A stretch of DNA of 64,000 nt, from positions 2,108,001 through 2,172,000 of the forward strand of contig NZ_CP017481.1 of assembly GCF_002307355.1 (NCBI RefSeq), written 5' to 3'. The stretch comes from Pectobacterium polaris (GTDB taxonomy: Bacteria; Pseudomonadota; Gammaproteobacteria; Enterobacterales; Enterobacteriaceae). Positions 1-8,944 of this stretch are shown one piece after another. The notes below the pieces were generated by a model. That model ran no database searches, was not told the DNA's origin, and saw only the letters and a list, made by a program, of their open reading frames with translations. How positions within the stretch are numbered: the first letter of the stretch is position 1; the number at the start of each line of letters is the position of its first letter. A program made the translations under genes and the position numbers.

Positions 1-262
1 CCTCAATACTCTGTTTTTCGGTCATGGTTTTCGCGAGTTCGATGGCGGCTTCCCCGCCGACTTCTGGCGTTTCTTCTGGGGCATCAATCGTCGATTTAAG
101 GACTTTCCCCTGCGCATCGATATCGAGCGTAACGGTGACGTCCCCGCCGATACCCTGTCTCGCGGCGGAATAGGTGCCAGCTTTAAAAGTCCCTTCTTGC
201 GCGGCTGCCGTTCCCATTGCGAATAACAGGCAGAGTGGAAGGATTCCTGAGCAGATTTTCAT
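1..262 (-). CDS. FMN-binding-domain flavoprotein, N-terminal part (cut by window edge)
   Basis: The first 87 codons are visible; the gene runs off the left edge. Residues 1-21 form a Sec signal peptide (hydrophobic ILPLCLLFAMG, then AAAQ), so the product is periplasmic. The next residues (GTYSAARQGIGGDVTVTLDI, then APEETPEVGG) match the start of the FMN_bind domain found at the N-terminus of periplasmic fumarate/urocanate-reductase-type flavoproteins such as Shewanella UrdA. It is the last gene visible of an operon with an NrfC-like ferredoxin and an NrfD-like quinol oxidase subunit, so I infer it is the terminal reductase for an organic electron acceptor. The FAD domain that would show the substrate lies outside the window. 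Family call fairly sure, substrate unknown. Confidence 0.7.
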   Translation of the reverse strand, partial: MKICSGILPLCLLFAMGTAAAQEGTFKAGTYSAARQGIGGDVTVTLDIDAQGKVLKSTIDAPEETPEVGGEAAIELAKTMTEKQSIE

Positions 263-310
263 ATCAATAGTTCCAGTAGTTTTTGAATGAATACGGTGAG
301 TCACAAATCT

Positions 311-367
311 ATTTCCCATAAATCACGTTATCTCCCATAAATAACGCTATCTCCCATGAATAAAGTG
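311..367. repeat. 19-bp tandem repeat, three units, at the 3' end of the MFS gene
   Basis: Three adjacent 19-bp units (311-329, 330-348, 349-367) share the core TCCCATAAAT. The unit at 349-367 encodes the last codons of the upstream MFS gene, and its TAG stop spans the boundary with the next unit; the other two units lie between the genes. It looks like a local triplication of a gene end. A second, unrelated triplication sits at the fhuE stop codon. Confidence 0.75.
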
Positions 368-1723
368 ATAGCCGTCGTCGTTATTGAGGGGCTTGAATAT
401 CAGGCAGCAAATGGGTAAGCCAATGCCGAGTAATAAAAACAACAGGCTGAAAGCGTTAAGGTTGAAGAGAATTTCAAACTGAGAAAGAAAACGTAATATC
501 GGAAACGTCAGCGTCATACTGAGCATGACGGAAAGTAATTGGCTAATGGTCAGCAGATTATTACCGCTGTGATACGTGCTGTTATTCAGGTTGCTAAAGG
601 CCAGCGTGCTTGCTGCTGAATATAAGGTTGAAATCAACACGCCTAACAGCATGGCGATAATGCCGATAAGTAGCATCGATTTCTCTTGCACGGCAACACT
701 CAGGGCGAGGATACACAGCGACGTGACGCTGGTTGTCAGCATCAACAGCCGACGGTAGCCAATACGCTTGACCATCGGTTCGAACAGCATTTTTGACAGC
801 AGTGCGCCGCTGGAAAAGAGCAGTAAGATCAGGCTGGTTTCAGCGGGTTTACAGGCCAGCGTCGTTTGCAGCATTAACGACAACACGACGGGCGTCGATG
901 CCAGTAGCGTGCGCGTTGCGATGCCGCCAATAACGCCGATAGAAAAAGTTCTGATGCCAAACAGGGCGCGAGGGAATAATGCCGTCTCTGCAATGAGATG
1001 CTGCCGATAATAAATAAATACCAAACCCAGCGTGCTACAAGACAGAAATAGCATGACGAACGTTGGCAATATATTTTTCGTGGCGGTGGTTAACATGAAG
1101 GCCACGAGAAATAACATCAAAATGGGAAAGACGACTTCATAGGCACCTGTGCGGGTTGTCTCTTTTATGGCAGCAACAGGGATATATCGGGTTGCCAGAA
1201 AAAAGCAGAGTAAAGCCAGCGGGATATTAACGAGGAAAATAGCCTGCCATGAGAGAAAGCTAACCAGAATATTGCCGAAAACGGGGCCGATCAGGGTGCC
1301 GAGTAATCCCAATAAGGTCACCCGATTCAGGAAGCGTAATTTCAGCTTCTGCGGCGTGGTGCGCAAGATGACAGTTCTGATGATGGGCAGCATGAGCGCA
1401 CCGCCGATGCCCTGAATAAAGCGGAAAACGCTTAAGCTGCCGAGTGTGGTTGCCGTCATGCACAGTAGTGATCCGAGCGTGAAAATGGCAATCGCGATCT
1501 GGTAGGTTTTCCGTTCCCCTAGCCGCTCCGCCAGCCAGCTATTGGCCGGCGTAAACGCGACGACCGTGACAATGTAGGCGATCACAATCGCTTCCATATG
1601 CAACACCGGCTGGTGTAGCGACTGCGCGATGGCAGGAATGGCGACATACACCATGGTGGTATCCAGGGATTGCATGAAAAAGGTAGCCGATGCAATCCAG
1701 AATAAGACCCATGACGTGTTCAT
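347..1723 (-). CDS. MFS transporter, DHA2 (EmrB/QacA-like) drug:H+ antiporter family
   Basis: The protein has 458 residues and is hydrophobic throughout, in keeping with the 14-helix DHA2 subfamily of drug:H+ antiporters. The N-terminus (FFMQSLDTTMVYVAIPAIAQ) is the typical DHA2 first helix with the conserved LDxTxVxVALP-like motif; AERLGERKTYQ is the cytoplasmic loop motif A, and a glycine-rich GGALMLPIIR follows. The ATG directly abuts the TGA of the NrfD gene (TGAATG), so translation is probably coupled. A drug-type exporter inside a respiratory operon is unusual. It may export the reduced product of the flavoprotein or exchange substrate for product, but this is inference. Family call sure, substrate unknown. 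Confidence 0.85.
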   Translation of the reverse strand: MNTSWVLFWIASATFFMQSLDTTMVYVAIPAIAQSLHQPVLHMEAIVIAYIVTVVAFTPANSWLAERLGERKTYQIAIAIFTLGSLLCMTATTLGSLSVFRFIQGIGGALMLPIIRTVILRTTPQKLKLRFLNRVTLLGLLGTLIGPVFGNILVSFLSWQAIFLVNIPLALLCFFLATRYIPVAAIKETTRTGAYEVVFPILMLFLVAFMLTTATKNILPTFVMLFLSCSTLGLVFIYYRQHLIAETALFPRALFGIRTFSIGVIGGIATRTLLASTPVVLSLMLQTTLACKPAETSLILLLFSSGALLSKMLFEPMVKRIGYRRLLMLTTSVTSLCILALSVAVQEKSMLLIGIIAMLLGVLISTLYSAASTLAFSNLNNSTYHSGNNLLTISQLLSVMLSMTLTFPILRFLSQFEILFNLNAFSLLFLLLGIGLPICCLIFKPLNNDDGYHFIHGR

Positions 1724-2686
1724 TCAGGCCACCGTCATTTGTCCGGCATAAAGCACGAACAGTCGTAGCAGGAACACGCCGAACAGGCTCATGGCTGCTA
1801 ACGTAATCAGCTGGCCTTTGCCGGAATGCGCGGAAGGCTTGCGCACCTGATTGGCAATGAATGGGATCACAATGCCGATGCCGATAATGCCAATCCAGAA
1901 TACACCGCCCCAGAAACCCGACAGTGCGGTCTGTGCGGCGACAACCTTTTGCCCGCCGCCAAGCAGCAGCCCGATAAAGAACGCGAACAGCAGGAACAGT
2001 TCGGCGTACACCACTGGCGTTTCCACGCGGTGGATAAAATGCAGGGAGCGTGAATGCCCCGACGTATTGCGGCTCCATGCACTGGCCAGCAGCATGACAG
2101 CAATGCCGGAAGTGGTGCCGGATACCAGAAACAGGACAGGTAGAACGGGGTTATTCAACAGCGGGAATGATTTCAGCGCAGACAGCAGGAAGCCGGTATA
2201 GCAGCCGAGCAGGATCGCCAGCACCAGCAGCAGGTTTTCAATCACCGCCGCTTTTCTGACGATCATCGCCGTTAACTTATGCGCTCGCGCAGCCAGAGCG
2301 GGCCGGTGCCAAACAGTCTCAAGCTGCGTCAGCCATCCGTCATGATAAAGCGTGATGATCCATAACAGCATCACGACGAAATACACCTGAAAGAGCATCA
2401 CACCAAGCGACATGATGGAGGTCGGGTTGTAAAAAACCATCAAATACCAAAAGGTCAGCGGTCGGGTCAGGTGAAAAATCAGAATCACCAGTCCGAGAAT
2501 GACAGCTAGCGGTGCCACGATAGCCGTGGCTTTGATGACAAGGTTACTGCCGTGATATTCGCTGGGAACGTAGTGCCTGAGGAGCATGGAGAGCGACACC
2601 ATTCCCGCCGAAATGCCGACCAGAAGCAGATAAACGGCGATGGGCCAATCCCATACCAGCGTGTCGAACGTGAAGGCGTTATGCAT
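1724..2686 (-). CDS. NrfD/PsrC-family integral membrane quinol-oxidising subunit
   Basis: The 320 residues form about eight to nine membrane helices. The opening (DWPIAVYLLLVGISAGM) is the hallmark of NrfD/PsrC proteins, which take electrons from menaquinol and pass them to a partner 4Fe-4S subunit. The gene overlaps the upstream ferredoxin gene by 8 bp and touches the MFS gene downstream, so all are co-transcribed. With the Tat-exported ferredoxin it would form an NrfCD-type module in the inner membrane. The final acceptor is expected to be the FMN-binding flavoprotein at the window edge rather than nitrite, as no NrfA/NrfB cytochrome is seen here. Confidence 0.88.
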   Translation of the reverse strand: MHNAFTFDTLVWDWPIAVYLLLVGISAGMVSLSMLLRHYVPSEYHGSNLVIKATAIVAPLAVILGLVILIFHLTRPLTFWYLMVFYNPTSIMSLGVMLFQVYFVVMLLWIITLYHDGWLTQLETVWHRPALAARAHKLTAMIVRKAAVIENLLLVLAILLGCYTGFLLSALKSFPLLNNPVLPVLFLVSGTTSGIAVMLLASAWSRNTSGHSRSLHFIHRVETPVVYAELFLLFAFFIGLLLGGGQKVVAAQTALSGFWGGVFWIGIIGIGIVIPFIANQVRKPSAHSGKGQLITLAAMSLFGVFLLRLFVLYAGQMTVA

Positions 2687-3377
2687 TGTCGATTTCTCCT
2701 CGTTTCCCCGGCATACGGTAGAGCTGGGGTTCGGTGCCCAGATAGACCTTGGAACGGTAGGTCGCGTTGCTCGCGATCATCTTGGCAATGTTGCTTTCAG
2801 GATCGTTGAGATCGCCAAATACCAAGGCTTTAGTGGGGCAGATTTCGACGCAGGCGGGCTGCTTCCCGGCGGCCAGATTGGTTTGCCGACAAAAGTTACA
2901 TTTGTCTGCCGTCTTCGTTATGGGGTTGATGAAACGCACATGGTAAGGACACGCGGCAATGCAGTAGCGACAGCCCACGCAGCGTTTATCGTTGACGTCG
3001 ACGATACCGGTGAGCGCGTCTTTGAAGGAGGCTCCCGTTGGGCAGACGGCAACGCAGGGCGGATTCTCACAGTGCTGACAGGATTTACGGAAAAATTGCT
3101 TAATGGCGCGCGTCTTCTCGACGGCAGGAATATTGACGGTTTGCAGTATATCCAGCCGAGTTACGCCATCGGGCACGTTATTGGTCTCTTTACAGGCCTT
3201 GATACAGGCTTTGCAACCGATACAGCGCATTTCGTTATGCAATAAGCCATATTTAACGGCTAATTTACCCTGCGTTTTTTCGGGCTCATTTTGCGCTTGT
3301 GCGAGACCGATATGCCCACTAATGGCAATCGTACCTCCCATATAGGCAATAAAACGACGGCGAGATAAGTCTTCCAT
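2679..3377 (-). CDS. NrfC-like periplasmic 4Fe-4S ferredoxin with Tat signal
   Basis: The N-terminus has a twin-arginine signal (LSRRRFIAYMGG, then a hydrophobic stretch and AQAQ), so the folded iron-sulfur protein is exported by Tat. Four cysteine clusters follow: CIGCKACIKAC, CQHCENPPCVAVCP, CVGCRYCIAACP, and CNFC...CVEICP, enough for four [4Fe-4S] centres as in NrfC/DmsB/PsrB subunits. It should carry electrons from the NrfD-like protein to the periplasmic reductase. The ATG at 3377 was chosen because it puts the RR motif near the N-terminus; an in-frame GTG at 3392 adds five residues, and neither start has a strong Shine-Dalgarno. It is the first gene of the operon; an FNR-like box lies about 370 bp upstream. 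Confidence 0.88.
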   Translation of the reverse strand: MEDLSRRRFIAYMGGTIAISGHIGLAQAQNEPEKTQGKLAVKYGLLHNEMRCIGCKACIKACKETNNVPDGVTRLDILQTVNIPAVEKTRAIKQFFRKSCQHCENPPCVAVCPTGASFKDALTGIVDVNDKRCVGCRYCIAACPYHVRFINPITKTADKCNFCRQTNLAAGKQPACVEICPTKALVFGDLNDPESNIAKMIASNATYRSKVYLGTEPQLYRMPGKRGEIDNA

Positions 3378-3597
3378 ATTATAAATCTTCACATTGGGGT
3401 GATAGCCGCGCGAACGCTAGATAGTAGTAATCCAGCAATAGCGTTAATATTTCGCAGTGTGGCGCTAATAGGGAGTAATGCTTCATTATTACGATGAAAA
3501 CAATAAGTAGGCCACGTTGTTATTGTGGTTTTATTGGAACATGGGAATTAAAGGTTAAGTGTGCGTTTGGTCACGTTTATTTTTTTGTATATCCGTA

Positions 3598-3621
3598 TAT
3601 AACAAATGTCGATTTGTTATA
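3598..3621. promoter_or_regulatory. Perfect palindrome, candidate operator
   Basis: Arms TATAACAAAT and ATTTGTTATA are perfect reverse complements around a 4-base centre (GTCG). The size and AT content suit a dimeric repressor or activator. It lies between the FNR-like box and the respiratory operon. The cognate protein is unknown. Confidence 0.45.
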
Positions 3622-3744
3622 AATGCCATTTTATTGTGCTAGTTATTTAGAATGTGATTTTTATAAATTTCTCCTTTTAGGGGAATGCATTTCTGCTATG
3701 GTTTTTTATCCGGTTATTTTTCAGAGAGCGATAAGTGTGAATAA

Positions 3745-3758
3745 TTGATGTGTATCAG
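3745..3758. promoter_or_regulatory. FNR-like box upstream of the respiratory operon
   Basis: TTGATGTGTATCAG matches the FNR consensus TTGAT-N4-ATCAA at nine of ten defined positions. FNR control fits an operon for anaerobic electron transfer. It sits about 370 bp from the first start codon, so a long leader or a promoter in between is required; this lowers confidence. Confidence 0.5.
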
Positions 3759-3829
3759 ATTACGTATTTTTTTATGTGAGGATAAATGGGCGAGGGAATG
3801 GATAGTTCTCTTTTTTGCAACAAATAAAA

Positions 3830-3858
3830 AACGTTAGTGTTTATTTCACACTAACGTT
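3830..3858 (-). terminator. Rho-independent terminator of the esterase gene
   Basis: On the minus strand an 11-bp perfect stem (AACGTTAGTGT / ACACTAACGTT) with a 7-nt loop is followed by a T-rich run. It lies about 50 bp past the esterase stop codon. Confidence 0.8.
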
Positions 3859-3907
3859 TATGCAACATGCATAATAAAAAATCTATTCTATAAATTTTAA
3901 ATCGACA

Positions 3908-4873
3908 TCAGGGTTTTAGGTGCTTATCAAGAAAGCGGACGGTAATCTGCATGATTTCCGGTTGCAGCCAATGCGGCCCACCGTGCTCAGCACCTTTGAC
4001 GCTGTAGTAGGTGGATTCAATATTTTTCGCCGTCAGAGCCTGATGCAGTCTCTCGGTCTGGCGTGGAGAAACCGAGGTATCGTTTGTGCCGTGCATAATC
4101 AGGAACGGAGGTGTGGCGCTGCTGATAAAGTTAATCGGGTTGGCCGCTGCTGCTTTGTCGGGATAGCGAGTAATCGCGCCCCCTTCATCAAATACTGCGG
4201 TGCCGTTGACCCAGATAGCTTCTGTCGCGGAAGGTGATGCGTGTTTCTGAACGACATCGTCAGGGAAGCCTTCGCCGACGAGCGTCAGGTCGGATAAGCC
4301 ATAAAAATCAATGACGGCCTGGACATCACTGCTTTGATCGAGGTTATCGCCTTTGTCATAGTTTTTTGAGACATTTGTCGTCCCGGCAAAGGCGGCCAGA
4401 TAGCCCCCGGCAGAGGCGCCGAAAACCGCAGCGTGTTGGCCGTCGATACCAAATTTTTTCGCATTGGCGCGCAGATAACGAATGGCAGATTTTACATCTT
4501 CCAGCGGCGAGGGGAAAAGCACGGTAGGCGCGACACGGTATTCCATACTGGCAACCACATAGCCCGCTTCGGCAATGTTGAGGCGTTGTTGCAGGTAATT
4601 ATCTTTATTGGCATTAACGAATCCGCCGCCGGTAATGAATAATACGACGGGAAGTGCGGTTTTCGCTTCAGGCTGAAGGATATCCATTTTTAATGCGACG
4701 TTAGGATAGCCGCGCACCGATACCTGAGAATAAACGACGTCAGAGATTAATTTCACCGAGGTGGTTTCTTGCTTTACGGTGATTTCATGTTGGTTCTGTG
4801 CCGCATTGATTGCGCTGGAACTCATCATCGTGAGTGAGGCTAATACTATTTTGGCTGTTTTCGGATAGTGCAT
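3908..4873 (-). CDS. Secreted alpha/beta-hydrolase (BD-FAE/esterase-lipase type)
   Basis: The protein has 321 residues. Residues 1-25 form a Sec signal peptide ending SSSAINAAQ, so it is periplasmic or secreted. The alpha/beta-hydrolase core shows the nucleophile elbow GASAGG, a late acid in HGTNDTSV and the catalytic histidine in GAEHGGPHW near the end. The oxyanion-hole segment reads FITGGGF where most relatives have HGGG, so the usual histidine is a threonine. Relatives in the BD-FAE family cleave acetyl or feruloyl esters of plant polysaccharides, which fits a plant pathogen, but the substrate is not shown here. It stands alone between a strong terminator and a near-consensus CRP site that could drive it. 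Confidence 0.82.
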   Translation of the reverse strand: MHYPKTAKIVLASLTMMSSSAINAAQNQHEITVKQETTSVKLISDVVYSQVSVRGYPNVALKMDILQPEAKTALPVVLFITGGGFVNANKDNYLQQRLNIAEAGYVVASMEYRVAPTVLFPSPLEDVKSAIRYLRANAKKFGIDGQHAAVFGASAGGYLAAFAGTTNVSKNYDKGDNLDQSSDVQAVIDFYGLSDLTLVGEGFPDDVVQKHASPSATEAIWVNGTAVFDEGGAITRYPDKAAAANPINFISSATPPFLIMHGTNDTSVSPRQTERLHQALTAKNIESTYYSVKGAEHGGPHWLQPEIMQITVRFLDKHLKP

Positions 4874-5055
4874 ACTTTCAGTCCTTTGTTAGAAGCATGT
4901 AAATCAGAGAGGTTTGTGAAGAACGATGTTGTGTTTGTAAAAACAATATTAAAAAATCTTTAATAATATGGGGTGGGCTGTCTTAAGCTAATGAATTATT
5001 TCCTCCTTGATAATAAGTTGACTATATCTACCATTAACGCTATTTCTCATGAATT

Positions 5056-5077
5056 AAATGTGCATCTAATCACATTT
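5056..5077. promoter_or_regulatory. Near-consensus CRP (cAMP receptor protein) site
   Basis: The core TGTGCATCTAATCACA has the TGTGA-N6-TCACA layout with one mismatch, and the flanks AAA and TTT also match the extended E. coli consensus. It sits between the divergent esterase and LysR genes, about 180 bp from the esterase start and 200 bp from the LysR start. Either or both could be under carbon-catabolite control. Confidence 0.65.
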
Positions 5078-5117
5078 GATTATTTACAGGTCCCTATAAT
5101 TGTTATTATAGGTGGTT

Positions 5118-5242
<125 letters not shown>

Positions 5243-5275
5243 ATAAACGAGACAGTTGATGAGTAATATAAAACA

Positions 5276-6175
5276 ATGTTCAGTATAAAGCGTGTGATTT
5301 ATTATCAGGAACTCATCCGGGTCGGGAGTTTCACTAAAGCAGCGAAGGCGCTGAATATCTCTCAGGCTTTCTTGTCGCAGGAGATCGCACGGCTGGAACT
5401 TGAAACGGAAAGAAAACTGATTAACCGAACCACCCGGCAGTTTTCTCTGACGCCCTTCGGGAAGATCTTTGCTGACAAAATTCAGGGGATGATTAAAGAA
5501 CATTATGAGCTGGAGCAGTTCGTCAGCAGCTATGAGGAAAGCACGGATGGCGCGCTGCTGGTTGGCGTGATCCCGATTTTTAATCGTCTGGCTCACTACA
5601 ATATGTTTAACCTGTTTCAGAAAGCCTATCCCAATATCGATATCTCTTTCATTGACGGCGTCAGCACCGATTTACTCGAAAGGGTGCGCAATGGTGAGAT
5701 CCACCTGTCTTTCTCGACGCCTTTTGATGAGTACCTGAACGATCCGTTGTTTCATCACACCATTTGTCAGATCGATGACATTGTTGCGGTGATGGCAAGG
5801 TCGCACCCGCTTGCTGACAGCAAGACGCTCAGCTTGCCGCAGATGGTCAAAGAAAAGCTGATCGTGCCGCAGAAAGGGACGGGGGAGCATGCCGCGGTTT
5901 CCAAATCCTTCACTCAACAGGGCATCAATCCCAGCTACTTCCGCGAATGCAGCAATATGGACATCATTATGGATCTGGTGATCAACCTGTCCGGCGTGGT
6001 CTTCCTCTGTTCGTCTGTCGCCAAAAGCCTGACTGCTTACGACGTCGCGGTTATTCCACTGGAAGAGCAACTGAAAAGGACTTTCGCCATTAGCTATCTA
6101 AAGCGCAGTACGAACATTCCCATGGTGCGCCTGTTTCTGGATTTCCTGCAAGATTACAGCGAGTCCGTCCGGTAG
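5276..6175 (+). CDS. LysR-family transcriptional regulator
   Basis: The 299-residue length is normal for LysR proteins. Residues 1-60 form the winged helix-turn-helix (YYQELIRVGSFTKAAKALN, then SQAFLSQEIARLE and RQFSLTPFG); the rest is the substrate-binding effector domain (LLVGVIPIFNRLAHYN). The ATG has no clear Shine-Dalgarno but sits in frame with the conserved start. It is divergent from the esterase and followed in the same direction by the rsp block, so it could regulate the esterase, rspA or itself. The effector is unknown. Confidence 0.85.
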   Translation: MFSIKRVIYYQELIRVGSFTKAAKALNISQAFLSQEIARLELETERKLINRTTRQFSLTPFGKIFADKIQGMIKEHYELEQFVSSYEESTDGALLVGVIPIFNRLAHYNMFNLFQKAYPNIDISFIDGVSTDLLERVRNGEIHLSFSTPFDEYLNDPLFHHTICQIDDIVAVMARSHPLADSKTLSLPQMVKEKLIVPQKGTGEHAAVSKSFTQQGINPSYFRECSNMDIIMDLVINLSGVVFLCSSVAKSLTAYDVAVIPLEEQLKRTFAISYLKRSTNIPMVRLFLDFLQDYSESVR

Positions 6176-6466
6176 GGCATTTCCCTTGTTATGAAGGTGC
6201 GGATATCCAGCGCGTGTACCGTAACGGAGAACGTGCTCCGTGTGCGTCCAATCCCTGATGCATTGACCGCACAAGCTGCCGCCTGCCTTTTATTTCCCTA
6301 CGTTTTATCCCCTCAACGCACCTCGGTTGCTCTTCCCGATCTTCATGGGTTTTAGATAAATGTTGCAAATGTGAATAAATGTGAGGTGATTCAAATTATC
6401 TCGATTAATATACTTGTATGGTAGTCAGCATAAACGAATGGCTACATGCACAGAAGGATAAGTAAC

Positions 6467-7681
6467 GTGAAGATTGTCAGCGCTGAAGTGTTTGTCACCT
6501 GCCCTGGGCGAAACTTTGTCACCCTGAAAATTACGACAGATAGCGGATTAACCGGCCTCGGCGATGCGACGCTCAACGGGCGTGAGCTGCCGGTCGCCTC
6601 TTACCTCAAAGATCATGTGTGTCCGCAGCTGATTGGCCGCGATGCGCACCAGATCGAAGATATTTGGCAGTATTTCTACAAAGGCGCGTACTGGCGTCGT
6701 GGCCCGGTGACGATGTCTGCCATTTCGGCAGTCGACACCGCGCTGTGGGACATCAAGGCCAAAGCCGCCAACATGCCGCTCTACCAACTGCTGGGCGGCG
6801 CATCGCGCACGGGCGTGATGGTGTATTGCCACACCACGGGTCACTCGATTGATGAAGTGCTGGATGATTACGCCAAGCATCGTGATGAGGGCTTCAAGGC
6901 GATTCGCGTACAGTGCGGCGTGCCGGGTATGAAAACCACCTACGGCATGGCGAAAGGCAAAGGGCTGGCGTATGAGCCAGCGACGAAAGGTAACTTGCCA
7001 GAAGAGCAGCTGTGGTCGACGGAAAAATACCTCGATTTCACGCCTAAGCTGTTTGAAGCGGTGCGCGATAAGTTTGGCTTCAACGAGCACATGCTGCACG
7101 ACATGCACCACCGCCTGACGCCGATTGAAGCGGCGCGCTTTGGTAAAAGTGTTGAAGACTATCGTCTGTTCTGGATGGAAGACCCAACGCCTGCGGAAAA
7201 TCAGGAGTGCTTCCGTTTAATCCGTCAGCACACCGTTACGCCGATTGCGGTGGGTGAAGTATTTAACAGCATCTGGGATTGCAAACAGCTGATCGAAGAA
7301 CAGCTCATCGACTACATCCGCACCACGATTACCCACGCGGGCGGGATTACTGGCATGCGTCGCATCGCCGACTTTGCCTCGCTCTATCAGGTGCGCACCG
7401 GTTCACACGGGCCGTCGGACTTATCGCCTATCTGCATGGCGGCGGCGCTGCATTTTGACCTCTGGGTACCAAACTTCGGCGTACAGGAATACATGGGTTA
7501 CTCGGAGCAAATGCTGGAAGTATTCCCGCATAACTGGACATTCGATAACGGCTACATGCACCCAGGCGAAAAACCGGGGTTAGGCATTGAGTTCGATGAA
7601 AAGCTGGCGGCCAAATACCCCTATGACCCCGCTTATCTCCCAGTTGCCCGTCTGGAAGACGGCACATTGTGGAACTGGTAA
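6467..7681 (+). CDS. rspA: D-mannonate dehydratase family protein (RspA, enolase superfamily)
   Basis: From the GTG the protein has 404 residues, the length of E. coli RspA. The GTG is preferred over an ATG seven codons upstream because AAGGA lies 8 nt before it and the family starts MKIVxAxV. The N-terminal cap ([15 protein letters not shown]) and barrel are typical of ManD/RspA. Metal ligands are the D in LHDMHHR, the E in MEDP and the E in VGEVFNS; the HDMHHRL loop carries the family's catalytic histidine, and [10 protein letters not shown] is conserved. Known members dehydrate D-mannonate to 2-keto-3-deoxygluconate, though the E. coli RspA-type enzymes are poor catalysts. It heads an rspA-rspB-transporter-ydfI-rspR block; a weak CRP-like half site (TGTGA-N6-TCAAA) lies about 85 bp upstream. 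Confidence 0.9.
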   Translation: MKIVSAEVFVTCPGRNFVTLKITTDSGLTGLGDATLNGRELPVASYLKDHVCPQLIGRDAHQIEDIWQYFYKGAYWRRGPVTMSAISAVDTALWDIKAKAANMPLYQLLGGASRTGVMVYCHTTGHSIDEVLDDYAKHRDEGFKAIRVQCGVPGMKTTYGMAKGKGLAYEPATKGNLPEEQLWSTEKYLDFTPKLFEAVRDKFGFNEHMLHDMHHRLTPIEAARFGKSVEDYRLFWMEDPTPAENQECFRLIRQHTVTPIAVGEVFNSIWDCKQLIEEQLIDYIRTTITHAGGITGMRRIADFASLYQVRTGSHGPSDLSPICMAAALHFDLWVPNFGVQEYMGYSEQMLEVFPHNWTFDNGYMHPGEKPGLGIEFDEKLAAKYPYDPAYLPVARLEDGTLWNW

Positions 7682-7710
7682 GAGTGGAATAGGTAATCAG
7701 AGGCCAAAAT

Positions 7711-8733
7711 ATGAAAAGCATTGTGATACAGCAGCCGAATTCGCTGGTGATTGAAGAACGTCCTATTCCGCAGCCAGCGGCAGGTGAAGTTCGGGTGAAG
7801 GTAAAGCTGGCCGGCATCTGTGGCTCGGACAGCCACATCTACCGCGGGCATAACCCTTTTGCCAAATACCCGCGCGTGATCGGGCATGAATTCTTCGGCG
7901 TGATTGAAGCGGTGGGTGAGGGCGTGGAGGCATCCCGTCTGGGCGAGCGCGTCTCGGTCGACCCGGTAGTGAGCTGCGGCCACTGCTACCCTTGCTCAAT
8001 CGGCAAGCCGAACGTCTGTACCTCGCTGGTGGTGCTGGGTGTGCATCGTGACGGCGGGTTCAGCGAGTACGCTGCCGTACCGGCGAAGAACGCGCACATC
8101 ATCCCGGATGAGATCCCTGATGAGTTCGCCGTGATGGTCGAGCCCTTCACGATTTCCGCCAACGTGACTGCACAGGTGAAGCCGACGGAGCAGGATATCG
8201 CCCTGATTTATGGTGCGGGCCCGATGGGGTTGACCTCGGTTCAGGTACTGAAAGGCGTGTTCAACGTGAAGGAAGTGATCGTCGTCGATCGTATTCCTGA
8301 ACGTCTGGATATGGCATTACGCAGCGGAGCGGACAGGGTCATCAACAACGCCTCGCTGTCATTAAAAGACGAGCTGGACGCGCTGAATATCAAGCCTACG
8401 CTGATTGTTGATGCCGCCTGCCATCCGTCTATTTTGCAGGAAGCGATTACGATAGCTTCTCCTGCGGCACGCATCGCCATCATGGGCTTTTCCAGCGAGC
8501 CTTGTCAGGTCAGCCAACAGGGAATCACCAGCAAAGAGATCGCCATTTTCTCATCGCGCTTGAATGCCAACAAATTCCCTATCGTGATTGAGTGGCTGAA
8601 AGCGAAACGTATCGATCCGGCCAAACTGATTACCCATCGGTTTGATTATCAGCAGGTGGTACAGGCGATTGAGGTCTTTGAAAAAGATCAAAAACGCTGC
8701 TGTAAAGTCCTGCTGACGTTTAATGATGAATGA
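7711..8733 (+). CDS. rspB: Zinc-dependent alcohol dehydrogenase RspB (L-gulonate 5-dehydrogenase-like)
   Basis: The 340 residues match E. coli RspB in length and order of motifs. The catalytic zinc site is set by Cys in AGICGSD, GHEFFG and a later acidic residue; the structural zinc site is CGHCYPCSIGKPNVC. The Rossmann fold has GAGPMGL. It starts 30 bp after rspA. Chromohalobacter relatives oxidise L-gulonate at C5 to D-fructuronate, and the adjacent UxuB-like and ManD-like enzymes would take fructuronate to mannonate and then to 2-keto-3-deoxygluconate. That pathway is inferred from neighbours. Family call sure; substrate likely but not proven. Confidence 0.88.
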   Translation: MKSIVIQQPNSLVIEERPIPQPAAGEVRVKVKLAGICGSDSHIYRGHNPFAKYPRVIGHEFFGVIEAVGEGVEASRLGERVSVDPVVSCGHCYPCSIGKPNVCTSLVVLGVHRDGGFSEYAAVPAKNAHIIPDEIPDEFAVMVEPFTISANVTAQVKPTEQDIALIYGAGPMGLTSVQVLKGVFNVKEVIVVDRIPERLDMALRSGADRVINNASLSLKDELDALNIKPTLIVDAACHPSILQEAITIASPAARIAIMGFSSEPCQVSQQGITSKEIAIFSSRLNANKFPIVIEWLKAKRIDPAKLITHRFDYQQVVQAIEVFEKDQKRCCKVLLTFNDE

Positions 8734-8944
8734 CGAGTATAAATATTTTTATTAACAACAGGGATATATAAAAGGAAAAACTATATCGACTACATAATAA
8801 TATAATGATTCCTTTGAAGTAATTATTTCTCTCTTAATCACTCCAGACCATCAATAACGGGCTGGAGTGGATTGCGACACCATGATGAACGGTAATTTTA
8901 CTTACTGTGCTCTACCATAATTACAAATCGTCGAGAGTATATAT

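Larger units (their letters stand above)
3393..3829. other. AT-rich intergenic region upstream of the respiratory operon
   Basis: There is no credible reading frame. The region separates the respiratory operon (minus) from the 3' end of the esterase gene (minus), so it should hold the promoter of the respiratory operon. Two candidate control sites are visible, a perfect 10-bp-arm palindrome and an FNR-like box, listed separately. No strong -35/-10 pair could be fixed by eye. Confidence 0.6.
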
